From NCBI GenBank assembly GCA_037367405.1, contig JAZKJV010000388.1, positions 62,001 to 126,000 on the forward strand: a stretch of 64,000 bases of DNA, given 5' to 3'. How positions within the stretch are numbered: the first letter of the stretch is position 1; the number at the start of each line of letters is the position of its first letter. Below are positions 34,942 through 46,582 of the stretch, piece by piece. Below the pieces are notes generated by a model, which was not told the DNA's origin, made no database searches, and saw only the letters and a list, made by a program, of their open reading frames with translations. Source of the DNA: Ottelia alismoides. Lineage: Eukaryota; Streptophyta; Magnoliopsida; Alismatales; Hydrocharitaceae. Both the position numbers and the translations under genes were made by a program.

Positions 34942-37900
34942 TGATGAATACTCATTCATCACTCTTTATTCTTATATTTTAGCTACAAAAACCCTTTGCA
35001 AATGCATGTAGATATGTGTAAATAGAAATAATTACCAAAAGCATGCATTGTGTAAAAACCTATAATTAGCATGTTTTTGTGCAAAAATAAAAGAATAAAG
35101 ATTAAAAAGAAAAAGAGGGAAATATTTAGAATAAATATTGAGCAACCTAACCCAAGGGAGGGCTCAGCATTGGCCTGACCGCATAAAAGCCAAAGTAGAG
35201 GGAGATAGGGGCTCATGTGTGTACATATTTATGTAAATAAAATAAGAATATTTTTCTCACAAAAATAGGCTTGTAAATATTTGTAAATAGCTCTAAATAT
35301 AAAATCAAAATAAAAAATTTAAAAGTTAAAAAGAAAACAAAAACACCTCTTATACATGATTACACAGAATCACCTTTATATTTATTTAGCCTTATAAATA
35401 AATAAAATTAATTTCTAAAATTCTTGTAAATATCCTATATTATATAGTGTAAATAAACAAAATAAAAATAATTAAAACAAAAACAAAATAAAAATAACAA
35501 AATTAAAAATACAAAAATATATTGTAAATATACCATGTATATAAATGTATATATGTATTTATTTACCTATGAATATAAATAATAAAAACCAAATAAAAAC
35601 ATCTTTTTATTCCTCATTCTATAATGAAAATAAATAAAATATAAAATGGGAATAAAATTGTATAAAAATAACAATTAAAAATCAAAATTAAAATTTTATA
35701 TATTGTATATATACCTATATATGAACCTACTATGTACATACCCTATTTTTATTTTGAAAAATTAATTAAAAATCACTAAAAAATAGAAAAAATTAAAACA
35801 AAAATATTTTATGTTTTGACTTTTTAATAAATCGGCCATTTACTATTTTTAAATGATTTTACAAATCATTTCCAAACGGCCTCCTCTCATTGGTCCACGG
35901 GGATTGTTGACCGCCCGGTCAACTCCCCCTGTGGACCACCTCCCCGAGTCTGGTTCGAGAACCCGATTTCCTCCATTTATTACCGCCAGACTCGATCACC
36001 ATTTTAGCCTAACCCAGGGTCCTAATCACTCCCCAGGTATCCGGGAATCTCGCCCAACTAGATCCTAGGGATCCGTGCTCCATGGAGCCGGACCCGAGCC
36101 ATCTTTCCCGGACCTGCACCCATACATAAGCCGAGCTCCGCCACCCTAATTCTCCATCTTTGGTCATTTGATTCCACCCCCAGTGAGCTCCAGAGTGTGC
36201 GCGAGAGCGACAGCTCGCGTTCGGTGCTGTCGAAGCGAGGAGAGGAAGAGAGACCACTGATCCGGCGAGCTTCGCCGCCGTGCTCCGCCACCAGCTGGAG
36301 CTCGAGCCTCGGAGGGAGACGCTCCTCGAGGCGAAGACTCAGAGCTTCCTAAGCTCGTCCCCAGTCTACTCATCCACCCAGGTAATCTCGTAGGACCTTC
36401 TTTTTCTTTGATTTTACATTTCGCCCAAATCGCCGCTCCGCCGTATTTCGCCGATTCCGACCGCTCCATAGATAGACTCGATCATCGGAATCCACAGTCA
36501 TCTTCGCCTTACTCCTACGCACCTTCTCCATCCCTCCATCTAACCCAGCTCACACAGGAACTGGTATTCGAGCTCCACCGTCTCCCTTCGCCGGAGCTCG
36601 TCCATCTCGCCCCATCGTCCACCGTCACCCCGCCTAACCGGGTCGAGGCAGTTTGCCCTCGACCCGCGAGTCTTCTGGTCATCTTTGCAGGTACTACCCC
36701 AGCCATCTGAGAGCTCGGGTCATTCTGACCAGAAGGCTTCCTCCGCCGTCCTCGCCGGGGCTCACCAGAGCTCGGCTGGATCATCGGAGCCCACCACCAG
36801 CTGCGGGACGCCATTGCGGAGCTTCTCCGACCTTCAGGTGCAGCAGAGGAGCCTCGGAGCGAGGCCACTGGGCCGGCGAACTTCGTCGGTCATCTGTTCT
36901 TCGAGCATCCTCCTCCTCCGTTCGATCAGCCCTCCAGCTCCAGACTTCATCGGGGTCGTCCATCTTAGGAGCAGCAGTCACCGTCCGATCTCAGGAGGAC
37001 CGATCCCAGCCATCCGATGCACAAGGGTTAGCCACATGCGCCCTACACCGTCCGATCGCCCACGTGGAGGAACCCTCGCCATCGGATTCGCCCAAGGAGT
37101 CCAGCTGTGGAGCGGCCGCAGTTCCCCACCGTCGGATGCGCCACGTGCCCTCCATCCAGCCGCTCCATTAATAAAGGGTAATTTACCCTTAGGCCCTCTT
37201 GTTTATTTCATTTCGTCTTTAGTCCTGTAAGTAGTTAGTATAGTTGTTTAGTTTTTGGGATTATTGCATAGAGGACCCCGTACTCTACTTAGTTTGCATT
37301 TATGCCCCTGTGTATGGTCTGACACGTGCATCGACACGTGCTTTTTGGCTTATTTGCATTCCACGCCCCTGTAGTTCTGATTGTTAATGATTGAATGAAA
37401 GTTTGTGTTTATTTGCATTTATACCCCTGTGCGTATTTTATTTGAACATGTGCGGATATTATTGGGTTATTTGCAGATAAGCCCTTGGGCTTTTGGTACC
37501 TGTTACCAAAAGGCCCTCGGAACTTATTTTTCTCACATTTGGGTCCCTGAGTGCCCCAGGCACGTGCATAGCACGTGTTTCACTGGGTTAATTGCACCAG
37601 AACCCCCAGAACTCTGGGTATTTGCACTTTGGTCCCAGTGCATAGTGCCCCCTCTTTATTTTCGAATAAAATAGCAAATCACCTCCAAATTTAATGAAAA
37701 TTGGACACATGGCTCCTGCCATGATGTAAAATTTTTTATAAATTTTGGAGACATTTTCGTCACTTTTTGATATTTTTAGAAAATCAAAAACATCTATTTT
37801 TGCTACTGTCTAACTTTAAAAATCACAAAAAAATATTAAATTGTGTCCAAAAAATTACAAAAAAATTGTTTACTGTCTATTTTGTTGTGTTTGATTTTCT

Positions 37901-38594
37901 AGCCAACTGGCTATTTTTCATTACTGAAAATCACTAAAAATTAAAAAACACTAAAAATCTTATAAAAATTCCAGTAAATCAATTAAAAATCCAAAAACAA
38001 TAAAATTGGTGCCTAAATTTTCCTTGATTTATTCTCTTTACAGGAAAATTACCTCCCAGGTAATTTGGGGCCTTTAGATATTTTATCTAGGCCCTTTTAG
38101 CTTGGCTGGACAGTACCTACTGTTTTAGTCACTTTTTGATTTTTAGAAAATTAAATAAACATCATAAAATTCTCAAAAATTCACCAAAAACACTAAAAAT
38201 TATAAAACACCTAAAAATATTTTTGTTTGGATTTTTGGTTGATTTTTAATGCTTTTAATAAATTGTTGAATTGTGTGTTTATTTACTTTTCTTATTTTCT
38301 TAATACATTAAAAATCCAAAAAAATATTAAATAATTAAAAACCACCAAAAACATTTGCTTCTTTTATTTTATTTCTCTTTTTGACTACTTCGTAGGCCGA
38401 GAGGCCAACCCGTGCTCCTTGAGTTCGACCCTGGTCGCTATACCAGGTTAAATTAATAGCAGGACCGCTATCTTATGTTTGATTGATTTTATTTCTCGTG
38501 GTGGTCTAATTTTTCTTGATTGAGCCGAGTCTGAGTGATCGAGGTCACAACGACCGAGTAGCTCCTTTACCTTAGTCGCTCAGGCCGCTCATCA
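34942..38594 (+). mobile_element. Solo LTR C, 3.65 kb, with perfect 5-bp TSD
   Basis: The LTR begins TGATGAATAC and ends CCGCTCATCA, with identical 5-base duplications gtctc at 34937-34941 and 38595-38599. There is no primer-binding site or polypurine tract outside, so it is a solo LTR left by recombination between the two LTRs of a former element. It belongs to the family of LTR B (9189-12755) but lies in the opposite orientation. It has a GC-rich block (about 35880-37200) and, near the 3' end, GTTCGACC followed by a CCTGG/CCAGG hairpin (38423-38448). Confidence 0.94.
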
Positions 38595-39649
38595 GTCTCC
38601 TACTAATTCTTTTCTATTTTCTTCTCTCTTTTATTTTTTTGAATTTTTTTTTGAGTGACACGTGGCAGCCTCTGGGAGTGCCACGTGTCACCACCACCTC
38701 ACCCGACTCTCCTTCCTTCCCCATGTCACGTGCCGCGCACGTGACCTCTCATGTTCCTTGGTCATGTGCGAGGCACGTGACTCACACCCCCTCTCCTTCC
38801 TCCGGTCATTCCCACGCCCCTTCCCTTGCTTCCGCGGCCATTAAGCCCCCGGCCGTTACAAGCCGCCAATCACCTCCACGCCTCCCACTCGTTCACCTCC
38901 CTCTCGTAACGTGCGACGACGCAACTCCTATAAAGGCCCTGCCACCAGCCTCCTCTACACTTATCCACCATCTGCAAAATCCACCTCTCCATCCCTATAT
39001 TCTCCTTGCAGGTGACAGCAGTCAGGGAGCACGACTCCGGGCGACGACGAGCACGAGATTTTGGTGAGATCCACGGCCGTCTCCTCGACCGTGTATCTGC
39101 CTTCAGTAGCAGAGATTGTGCTCTTCACCAGGGCACTCGCAGCGATGATCAGGAGGCTGAGCTCCTCCTCCACTAGGTGATTTCCTTCGCCACTCGCCAG
39201 TATCTTGGCCACTGCTGCTCTACCCCTTCCAATTGTTGTCAACCTTCGAACCTCCACTTCCCTTCTACCTTTCCAGGTCCCCCTCCACCTCCGACGTCGC
39301 TAAGGTCGGAGATCTAGCTCCGATCCCCTCACGTACAAGCGAGCTCCCCCCCCCCTCGTTTTCCCGTTTTAGATCTAACCCTTACAGATACGCCTCCGCC
39401 ACTCGCCAGCAGCCGCGCACGGCTGCTCCGCCTGCCACGGCCTCCGTCTGCCACTGCCTCGCCAATCGCTTCACCGACCACGGCCACCGCATCTGCCCTC
39501 CACGTGGAGACAAGCTCCGCTCTCTACGTCCCGCCAGCCACTCCACGTTCCGCCTGCCCTCAACCTACAGTTGACGTTGGATCAGGGGCCGGCCCTTGAT
39601 CCAACGTCCCCGATCAAGCCACGTCATCCAGTCCGAGCCTAGGCCCCAG

Positions 39650-42600
39650 TGATGACGCGCCTGGCACTCGGGTTAAGTATCTAAATAAGATGGTCGTTGT
39701 GACCCAAATCACCAAGCGCGGTCAATCGAGAAAAATGATAAAACCACTTAAAAAAATGATAGATCGATGAAAACAAATGTGTAAGCGGTCTTTCGCTATT
39801 CTTTTTACCTGGTATAGCGACCAGGGTCGAACACAAGGAGCACGATTTAAAAACTAAGTAGTCAAATTTCCAAGTTAATTTTTTAGCGGTTTTTGAATTT
39901 TTAATTTTTTAAATTTTTAAAAGAAGCACAATAAACAAAATCACAAGCACACTCTCTTTTTGGTATTTTCCAAAATAATCGAAAATGCATAGAAAATTAA
40001 AAAGAAAATGTTTTTGTGTTTTATATTTTAAAATGTTTTTGGTAATTTTTTTTCGCAATTTTCTGATGTTTTTGTTATTTTCTAAAAATCAAACAGTGCA
40101 AAACAAACAAATTATTCACAATCATGAGTATTTTGCAAATTATAAATTCTTTAAGTGCTCAAAATTCCTGAAATTTATTTTTAAGACAAAATTCAAATCA
40201 ATATCTACAAAAAGAAACTGAAATCACAATTTTTGGATTTTTTTCTATAATTTTCTACAATTTTTATGAGATTTTTCGAATTTTGTAAATTTTTTGAAGT
40301 TTTATAAATAAAATATGCACAGAAATTGATCAGATAATAAAGCACGACAAAATACACCTATAGAAATGTTTATGGGATTTTCAGGCAATTTTTATATTTT
40401 TTTTATGAATTTTCAAAGTGTAGGCAGAGAAAAAGACATAAAAACACTATTTTTGATTTTTTAAATATCAAATCAACTCAAAAAGCTACGAAAATTTTAT
40501 ACAATGTTCAGGCACATAACAAGAGCATATGTGATTTTTTTTGAAAATTTTTGGACTCGTAAAAACATTTATTTCAATCTAGATAGCAAGCAAAGTTAAA
40601 GTTTGAGAATGCAGGGACTTGAATGTAAATTGTTTAAAGTTTTTGTAAGGAAAAAAAAGAAAAAAAATAAAAACAAACAACCAGAATTTTGTCGCAATTT
40701 ACCCAATATTCAACTCCCAAACCCCTTAGGGGGCGTTTGGTTGGGGGGTTACCCCCCACTTTAGGTGGGTTACCTCCCAAAACTCATATTCCCAACCCAC
40801 TAGTGGGGCCCACTCCCTTCCCATCAAAAAAAAATATATATTATACTATCATATCATCTAAAAATCATAAAATACTCAACTTCTACACACTATTTTAAAC
40901 TTCAATACAATCACATCACAATAACCACCCACTTTTTCAAATTTCAATACAATCATATCATAATAACTACCAACTTTTTCAAATTCCAATACAATCACAT
41001 CACACAAACCCTCTCAACCCTTAACCCACCAACCAAACACACAAACACAAAATCGGGTTATCCACCCCTGGATAACCCACAAACCAAACACACCCTTAGG
41101 GTTTGATCTTCGTAATTCTTCAAAGGAGGATGAGTGGGAGGACGCCGCCGCCTCGCACCAAGGGGGCACAGGAGGAGGGGACGCGGGCACCGTCTGGGCA
41201 CGGGGACGCGACGCGTGGGGGGCGGCGCGGCCGCGCCTTGGAGCGGAGACGCGTGGAGATGGAGGTCGGCGGCACGGAGGGACACCGCCGCTCGGCGTAG
41301 GCGGAGCCGGAGGGTCGGGCACGACTGCGAGGAGGGCGCGTGCGGCACCACGCGCGGAGGCACGTTGCTGGAGGTGAAGGGAGATCGCCGGCGGGAGGCC
41401 GCAGCACGCGGCGCTGGGCGCGGCTGCAGGGGGGCCGCGCAGCCTGGGGATGGCGGTTGGTGGTGCGCCGCGGGGCTGCTGGAGGGCTGTCGCGTGGCTG
41501 GCTTCGAACGGCGGGCCACGCGCGGGCGTGGATGGCTGACGGGAAGTCGGCAAGGGGCGGTGGGGGTGATGACCCGCCCCTGTTGCTTTTTTATTTTTTA
41601 TTTTTTTATTTTTTTTTATTATAACCTGCAACAGATGTTAGTTAAAAAAATGTAATTTTTATTAATTTTTTGTATTTTTTTAATCCTGCAAAATAGATGT
41701 TAGAGTTAGAGGACAAACAAAAAATGTTTTTCTTTTATTTTTCTTTTTGTTTTTATTTTCCTTTATTCCTGCAAAACAATGGTTAGAAACAAAAGTAATT
41801 TTTTCTTATTTTTATTTTTCCTGCAAAAGAGATGTTAGAGAGAAAATAACCGAAAAGATTATTTATTTTTTATTGTATCTTGCAAAAATATGGAATAGGA
41901 AACAAGATACATTTTTTTTATTTATAAACAAAAATGGAGTAGGTGAATGGGGATCCGATGGAAATGCGGGGGATGGATCCGATTCTCCGACCACCGTACG
42001 TGGTCGGAGATGTGTGGTTGCGTGAGGTAGAACGTGAATATGGAGGGATAACGAAATGAGATGAAAATTGGTGTCGGAGGCGAATTATGTGGAGAAATGT
42101 TTTGGAATTTTTAATCTAAAAATTGCTTCCTTCTCCTACGCTAAGATCTAACTCTACGATTACCTAGGAAAAACAACAAGTAAAAGTGGATCTCACCTCG
42201 GGGATCGAACAAGCCATGATGGCCTCAACGAAGCTCACGCCGCTGTCACCGACGGGATCGGAGGCTAGGACCCTCTTCAACAAGAAACCTCTCGGAAACT
42301 GGGCTCCTCTCCGCCAAAGATTGATCAAAGAAGAAATGAGGGAGGAGGAGCCCATTAAAAAGAAGACGAAGGTCAGAAATGGAGATATTTACAAAAATGG
42401 AAGGTGTTGATTGTGTGAATTAAAATAATTAATTAAATTAATAAATTAATTAATTAAATAATTACGAAATTCGAAATTAATAAATTAAATAAATTAATAA
42501 ATTAATTAGAAATTAATTGGCCACCTTAATGGTGGCCATTAAGGGCATGCAATCAAATCATATATATAAGGCATGTTATAATATCAAATCAATCAATTAA

Positions 42601-43524
42601 AATCAAATAATTAAATAAATAATTCGGAATTAATTTAAAATAATTAAGTAATGTTAGGTAATTAAATTTTTTGGTGGATTTTATAAATGGAAGTTAGTGG
42701 CATACATATATTATATACATATAATATAATGTACATAGGTGCAAATAAGGAAATAATTTTTATACAAGATTTTTTTATTTTAATTTTTTTTAATTTTTAT
42801 TTTTATTGAAAACAATATTTATAATATATACATTAAGTAAAAATAAATATTAATAATTATATACACAGATATATGGGTAAACTGCACAATACACCCCAGA
42901 AAACTGACTTTTTAACCGTAACTCCAAAAAATACGAAACCACAGCCATTTGAAAGATAATTTAATTTATAGTATTATGGAACTGAGTTTGGTTCGATTTG
43001 AGCTCGTATGGAGCCGGAATTGATGTTTCAATTATCGCATTACGGCTTTTTCTGGGTGTAATTATTTACAATATATACAATTTTTTATTTTATAAATATT
43101 TTTATTATGAACAACACAGTTTTGTTCACAACTTTTATTTACAAAAGTAAGTGGTTTGAGGTCAAATTATATACAAATAAAATAATGTAAATTTTATACA
43201 AATATACATGAAAAATATGTACAAGTTATTTTTGGATTTTCTGACAGACAACCTTATCTCCCCCTACTTTATTCCTGGTCGATCAGGTCAAGTCTTGACC
43301 TTCACTCGGGGTTTAGGTCAGTCTGTATTTATTGCATAAATACTTCCTTTTCTTTTTCTTTTCTCCTTTATTCTTTTATTTATTTACAAAAAGTGTTAAA
43401 AATGCATAATTAACAAATGCATGCGAAATGGTAATTTTATGAAATTAGTGGTTATTTACAGGTATTTGACCAAGGAAAAGATGCTAAAATAAAAGAATAA
43501 AGGCGATGAATCGTGGATTCATCA
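39650..43524 (-). mobile_element. Solo LTR E, 3.9 kb including MITE, with perfect 5-bp TSD
   Basis: The plus strand runs from TGATGACGCG (39650) to GATTCATCA (43524), flanked by identical cccag at 39645-39649 and 43525-43529. In the sense (minus) direction it starts TGATGAATCC and ends CGTCATCA. There is no adjacent primer-binding site or polypurine tract, so it is a solo LTR. The sense start resembles LTR A more than LTR B or C. Removing the Tourist MITE at 40729-41095 leaves about 3.5 kb. A GC-rich block lies at 41100-41580; long frames there on both strands have no known domain. Confidence 0.93.
40729..41095. mobile_element. Tourist-like MITE, copy 2 (reverse orientation)
   Basis: The ends are GGGGGCGTTTGGTTGG and AACCAAACACACCC, flanked by TTA at 40726-40728 and 41096-41098. 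The interior (caatacaatcacatcacaat and similar) is the reverse complement of the interior of the copies at 16103-16458 and 62667-63046. It is inserted in solo LTR E, making it the youngest layer of that nest. Confidence 0.92.
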
Positions 43525-44711
43525 CCCAGCCTAGAGGCTCGGGCTCCCCGAGCCTCCACCAGCCACCCCCTAGGCTCGGGACCCCCGAACCTCCGCCTCG
43601 GCCCCCGAGCATGCGCCTCAACCCCCGAACCACAGGCTCGATTCCCGAGCCTTAGCCTTGGAGCCCCGACCCACAGCCTAGGGCCCGAGCCTCCGCCTCG
43701 TCATTTGAGCCTCCAGGCGCACGTGCGATGTACGTACGTCGAGGGAAAATTGCGCGGACGCCCCTGTAGTTTCTTGAATTTATAAATATACCCCCGCTAG
43801 GGTAAATTGCAGAGGGGTCCTTCCAACTTCTTGAAATTGCATATAAGCCCCTCCAGGGACATCTTTGAAGGAAAAACTTTATTTTATTTACATTTTAGTC
43901 CCTGCAAGTTCATTTTAGCATATCTTTCTCATACGAACCCTGCTTTTAGCATATAATATGTCATTTTGAAGCTCTGTTCATGCTCTACCCCTTAGCATAG
44001 TTTGTGGACAGATCTAAGGTTGTCTTTTGAATTATTATTTGAGGATATCTGTTGACATATGCAAGCTAATTTTGACATATTTGTGCTACATTTTCATTGA
44101 GAAATTATCGATATCTTCTGCAGGAGTTCAGTTGAGGAATTTAATTTGAGTAACTCCTTATTATCATTGTGGATTATTCCCAATAATTTTAATCTGTGCA
44201 GGGGTTAAATCGAGGATTAATAATTTGACCCCCTATTTGTCTGATCGAATATTAATTTTGAGGAGCAATTTACATGGAATTTTTGACAGGAATATTCATT
44301 GATTAATCTCTTTACCTGCAACTTAGAGTTGATAAATCTTTCTGGACGTTAATATCTTTCGATCTGTGATAATCTCTCGAGAATTAATTGATAAATTTCA
44401 TTAAGGATTGAATCGTATACTGCACAGATCATGTACTTCATTTCTCTTTTTATTTCTTCGCATCTTCATCATAGCATTCTTTTGTGTTTATTTTCGACAC
44501 TGAAATTAATTTGCAATTATTTAATTATTTAATTTAATTTAAAAATCACGCAACTAAAAATCATCGTTCCCTGTGTTCGACCTTGGTAGACTTGCCAAGT
44601 AAAAAATATTCCATAACATTCAAGGATTGTGGGTTTTTGTTGAATCATTTTTTGCCTCCTATACTACAATTCATCATTATTAAAGAGGCAGATTTCGTGT
44701 TCATCAAGTGT

Positions 44712-45263
44712 TGATACAGTCTTGCTTTTTGTATATTTCCTTAGCTAAATCTTTCCTTTGACAAATAATGTTGATTATGAGATGTGGAAGGATCATGTTA
44801 AAACTAGATCATCCTTTTTAATAATTAAATAATTTCCTTTCCAAAAATAAAACTACTTTGAAATGGCAGCAAAATAAGGTTTATTAGATAAATTTCTAAA
44901 GCCAAAAAAGTCCATTATTGATCTTCTATTTTATTTATGTTTTTTCAAATATCAATAGGAATAAAAAAGAATTATTCGTAAAAGATTGTTATTGAAAGAA
45001 AAAAGGGATGTCGTGACGAGAAGGTGCACACCCAAAAAATACAAAAAATCAAACATGAATTACAACGACCACATATGCTCTCCATGTACGTTCTCTCCCT
45101 TAGGGAATATGATTATGTGTAGAAGATATACGTGGGTAGTGCAGAAGCTCAAAAATCAGAGTGTTTCATTATTTCCTCTAAATAATAAAATATGAAAACC
45201 CACTTTTTATTACATAACCAATTACGAAGACATCAAATTGCATTTCTATTCAATTGATTACAG
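44712..45263 (+). other. Remainder of CDC48B-like intron
   Basis: This is the intron sequence downstream of the LTR D insertion. It ends caattgattacag, a good splice acceptor, immediately before the third recognisable exon of the CDC48B-like fragment. Nothing else is recognised in it. Confidence 0.7.
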
Positions 45264-45393
45264 TGACATTGAGCTATATACGAAGTATGTTTGTGAAGTG
45301 GAGGCTTTGCTGCGAGGAACTTTCCGCAAAGCTCTTCCGTCTTCTCCAAGCATAATATTCTTTGATGAAGCTAATGATATTGCTCCGATATAG
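45264..45393 (+). pseudogene. CDC48B-like AAA ATPase, third exon
   Basis: After the acceptor at 45263 the first base completes a serine codon begun at 33962-33963, giving the junction FFSL-S-DIELYTKY across the swollen intron. The exon reads ELYTKYVCEVEALLRGTFRK and SSPSIIFFDEANDIAPI, then stops at 45391-45393. IIFFDEA is the Walker B motif of the AAA module. Changes from the family pattern (YVGEGE is YVCEVE) and the early stop show decay. The second AAA module region and the C-terminal half of the protein are missing. Confidence 0.87.
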
Positions 45394-46582
45394 TTAGTAG
45401 CTAAGCTAATTATTGGAAAGCATAGCATGATGATTATCAATATCTGGAGTCTTTATCTGGAGTCTGCCTTGTAACTTTAGATTTTAGGGGTTGATGAGGA
45501 ACTTTCATGTATTTATAGACTTAGCATTTAGTTCAGAAAATAGTAGCATCTGAATTAATAAAAAACATATATGATCCTGGAATCAACTGGCTATGTTCGC
45601 TTTTATCATCCACAGATGGCTAAGGTTCACTCAACAGTTGATTAGTTAAAAATGTAGATCCTTTCAAAGACTATAGAATATTATTTTAAATGTAATTATA
45701 AACTCCAAACTCGAGTTAAGTCATAGACGCACTCACACAAAATGCAAGGATCACATGAGAATATCATGCTTAATAGTGTGGGGCCTATATGTATTGTATG
45801 ATAATATGTAGGCATTACATGATGATAAAGTTAGCAAGTTGGAATTGAGGTAGATGGCACTTGGCAGTTGCAGGATTTGCCAAATTTATGAAGAGATGAA
45901 GCCAACCAGAATACCATCCCAACTTATCTCCATGATTAAATGTAACCAGATATTCTGTCGCAAACCAATGACTCCAACATTTATCGTATAACAAAGATTA
46001 CCATGATGTCAATTCATGTAGAACCTTCAAAATTCTTAGAAAATCAGATCATATGAAGTCCAACGATGATCTCAGCTGTGGATTTGAATCATCATCGATA
46101 AACCAGTGGTCTTAGTTAGCAACATTGTCCATCAACTGAGAAAATTATCCAGCCAGTTGTGTGCCTCAAGATATCCGTGTGTGATTGCGTTTCCATTGTA
46201 GGTTTTGACTAGGGGCCACAATTATTTTGGCAAATTATTAATTCACGTATTATCTGCAAATTGTGGGGTCTGATAGCAAAATGCGGTTCAATCACTTCTG
46301 AAGGGACTAAAGTGAGAAATGGGCAAAATGTTAGGCTAGATTTGAATATTATCAAATATACAATATACACAAAGTAAAAGATTTTGATTTAAATTATCAT
46401 TAACTAGATATTAATAATGAAAAGGACCACCTCTTGAACACACACCAATATTTTTTCATGAATAGATATTCAGCTCTGGTCTCAAACTCGCATCTGGATC
46501 GTTTGTTGTGGTGTTGTGGCGCTGTAGTCCAAACTCTCCTCCTCCTCTCCCAACAAAGTCCAGAGAGGTCGAGTCGAGGAGG
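45394..46582 (+). promoter_or_regulatory. Upstream region of the BAHD gene (promoter not resolved)
   Basis: No gene is seen between the CDC48B-like pseudo-exon and the BAHD start codon, so the promoter and 5' untranslated part should lie here. An AT-rich run near 46350-46385 could hold the core promoter, but there is no convincing single TATA box. No transposon ends were found. Confidence 0.35.

Larger units (their letters stand above)
33968..44706 (+). mobile_element. Solo LTR D (3.2 kb own sequence), split by two later LTRs
   Basis: The LTR begins TGATGAATTCTG (33968) and ends GTGTTCATCA (44706). Its own parts are 33968-34941, 38600-39649 and 43530-44706. The flanks carry a 5-base duplication with one mismatch, GGTGT (33963-33967) and AGTGT (44707-44711), so it is a complete solo LTR rather than part of a full element. 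Orientation is plus: the middle part has G-box words (cacgtg) near 38660-38770 and a TATA-like ctataaaggccc at about 38928, and near the end a GTTCGACC motif with a CTTGG/CCAAG hairpin (44574-44599). It sits at the splice donor of a CDC48B-like pseudogene intron. Solo LTR C (34942-38594) and solo LTR E (39650-43524) later inserted into it. Confidence 0.88.

Noticed and set aside
41014..41655. Long frames on both strands (up to 205 codons)
   Set aside because: GC-rich block inside solo LTR E, overlapping the MITE end; Pro/Ala/Arg-rich low-complexity translation with no domain.
46508..46582. Upstream start of the BAHD protein
   Set aside because: The 25 extra residues are unlike the family, while the ATG at 46583 gives the standard N-terminus and length.
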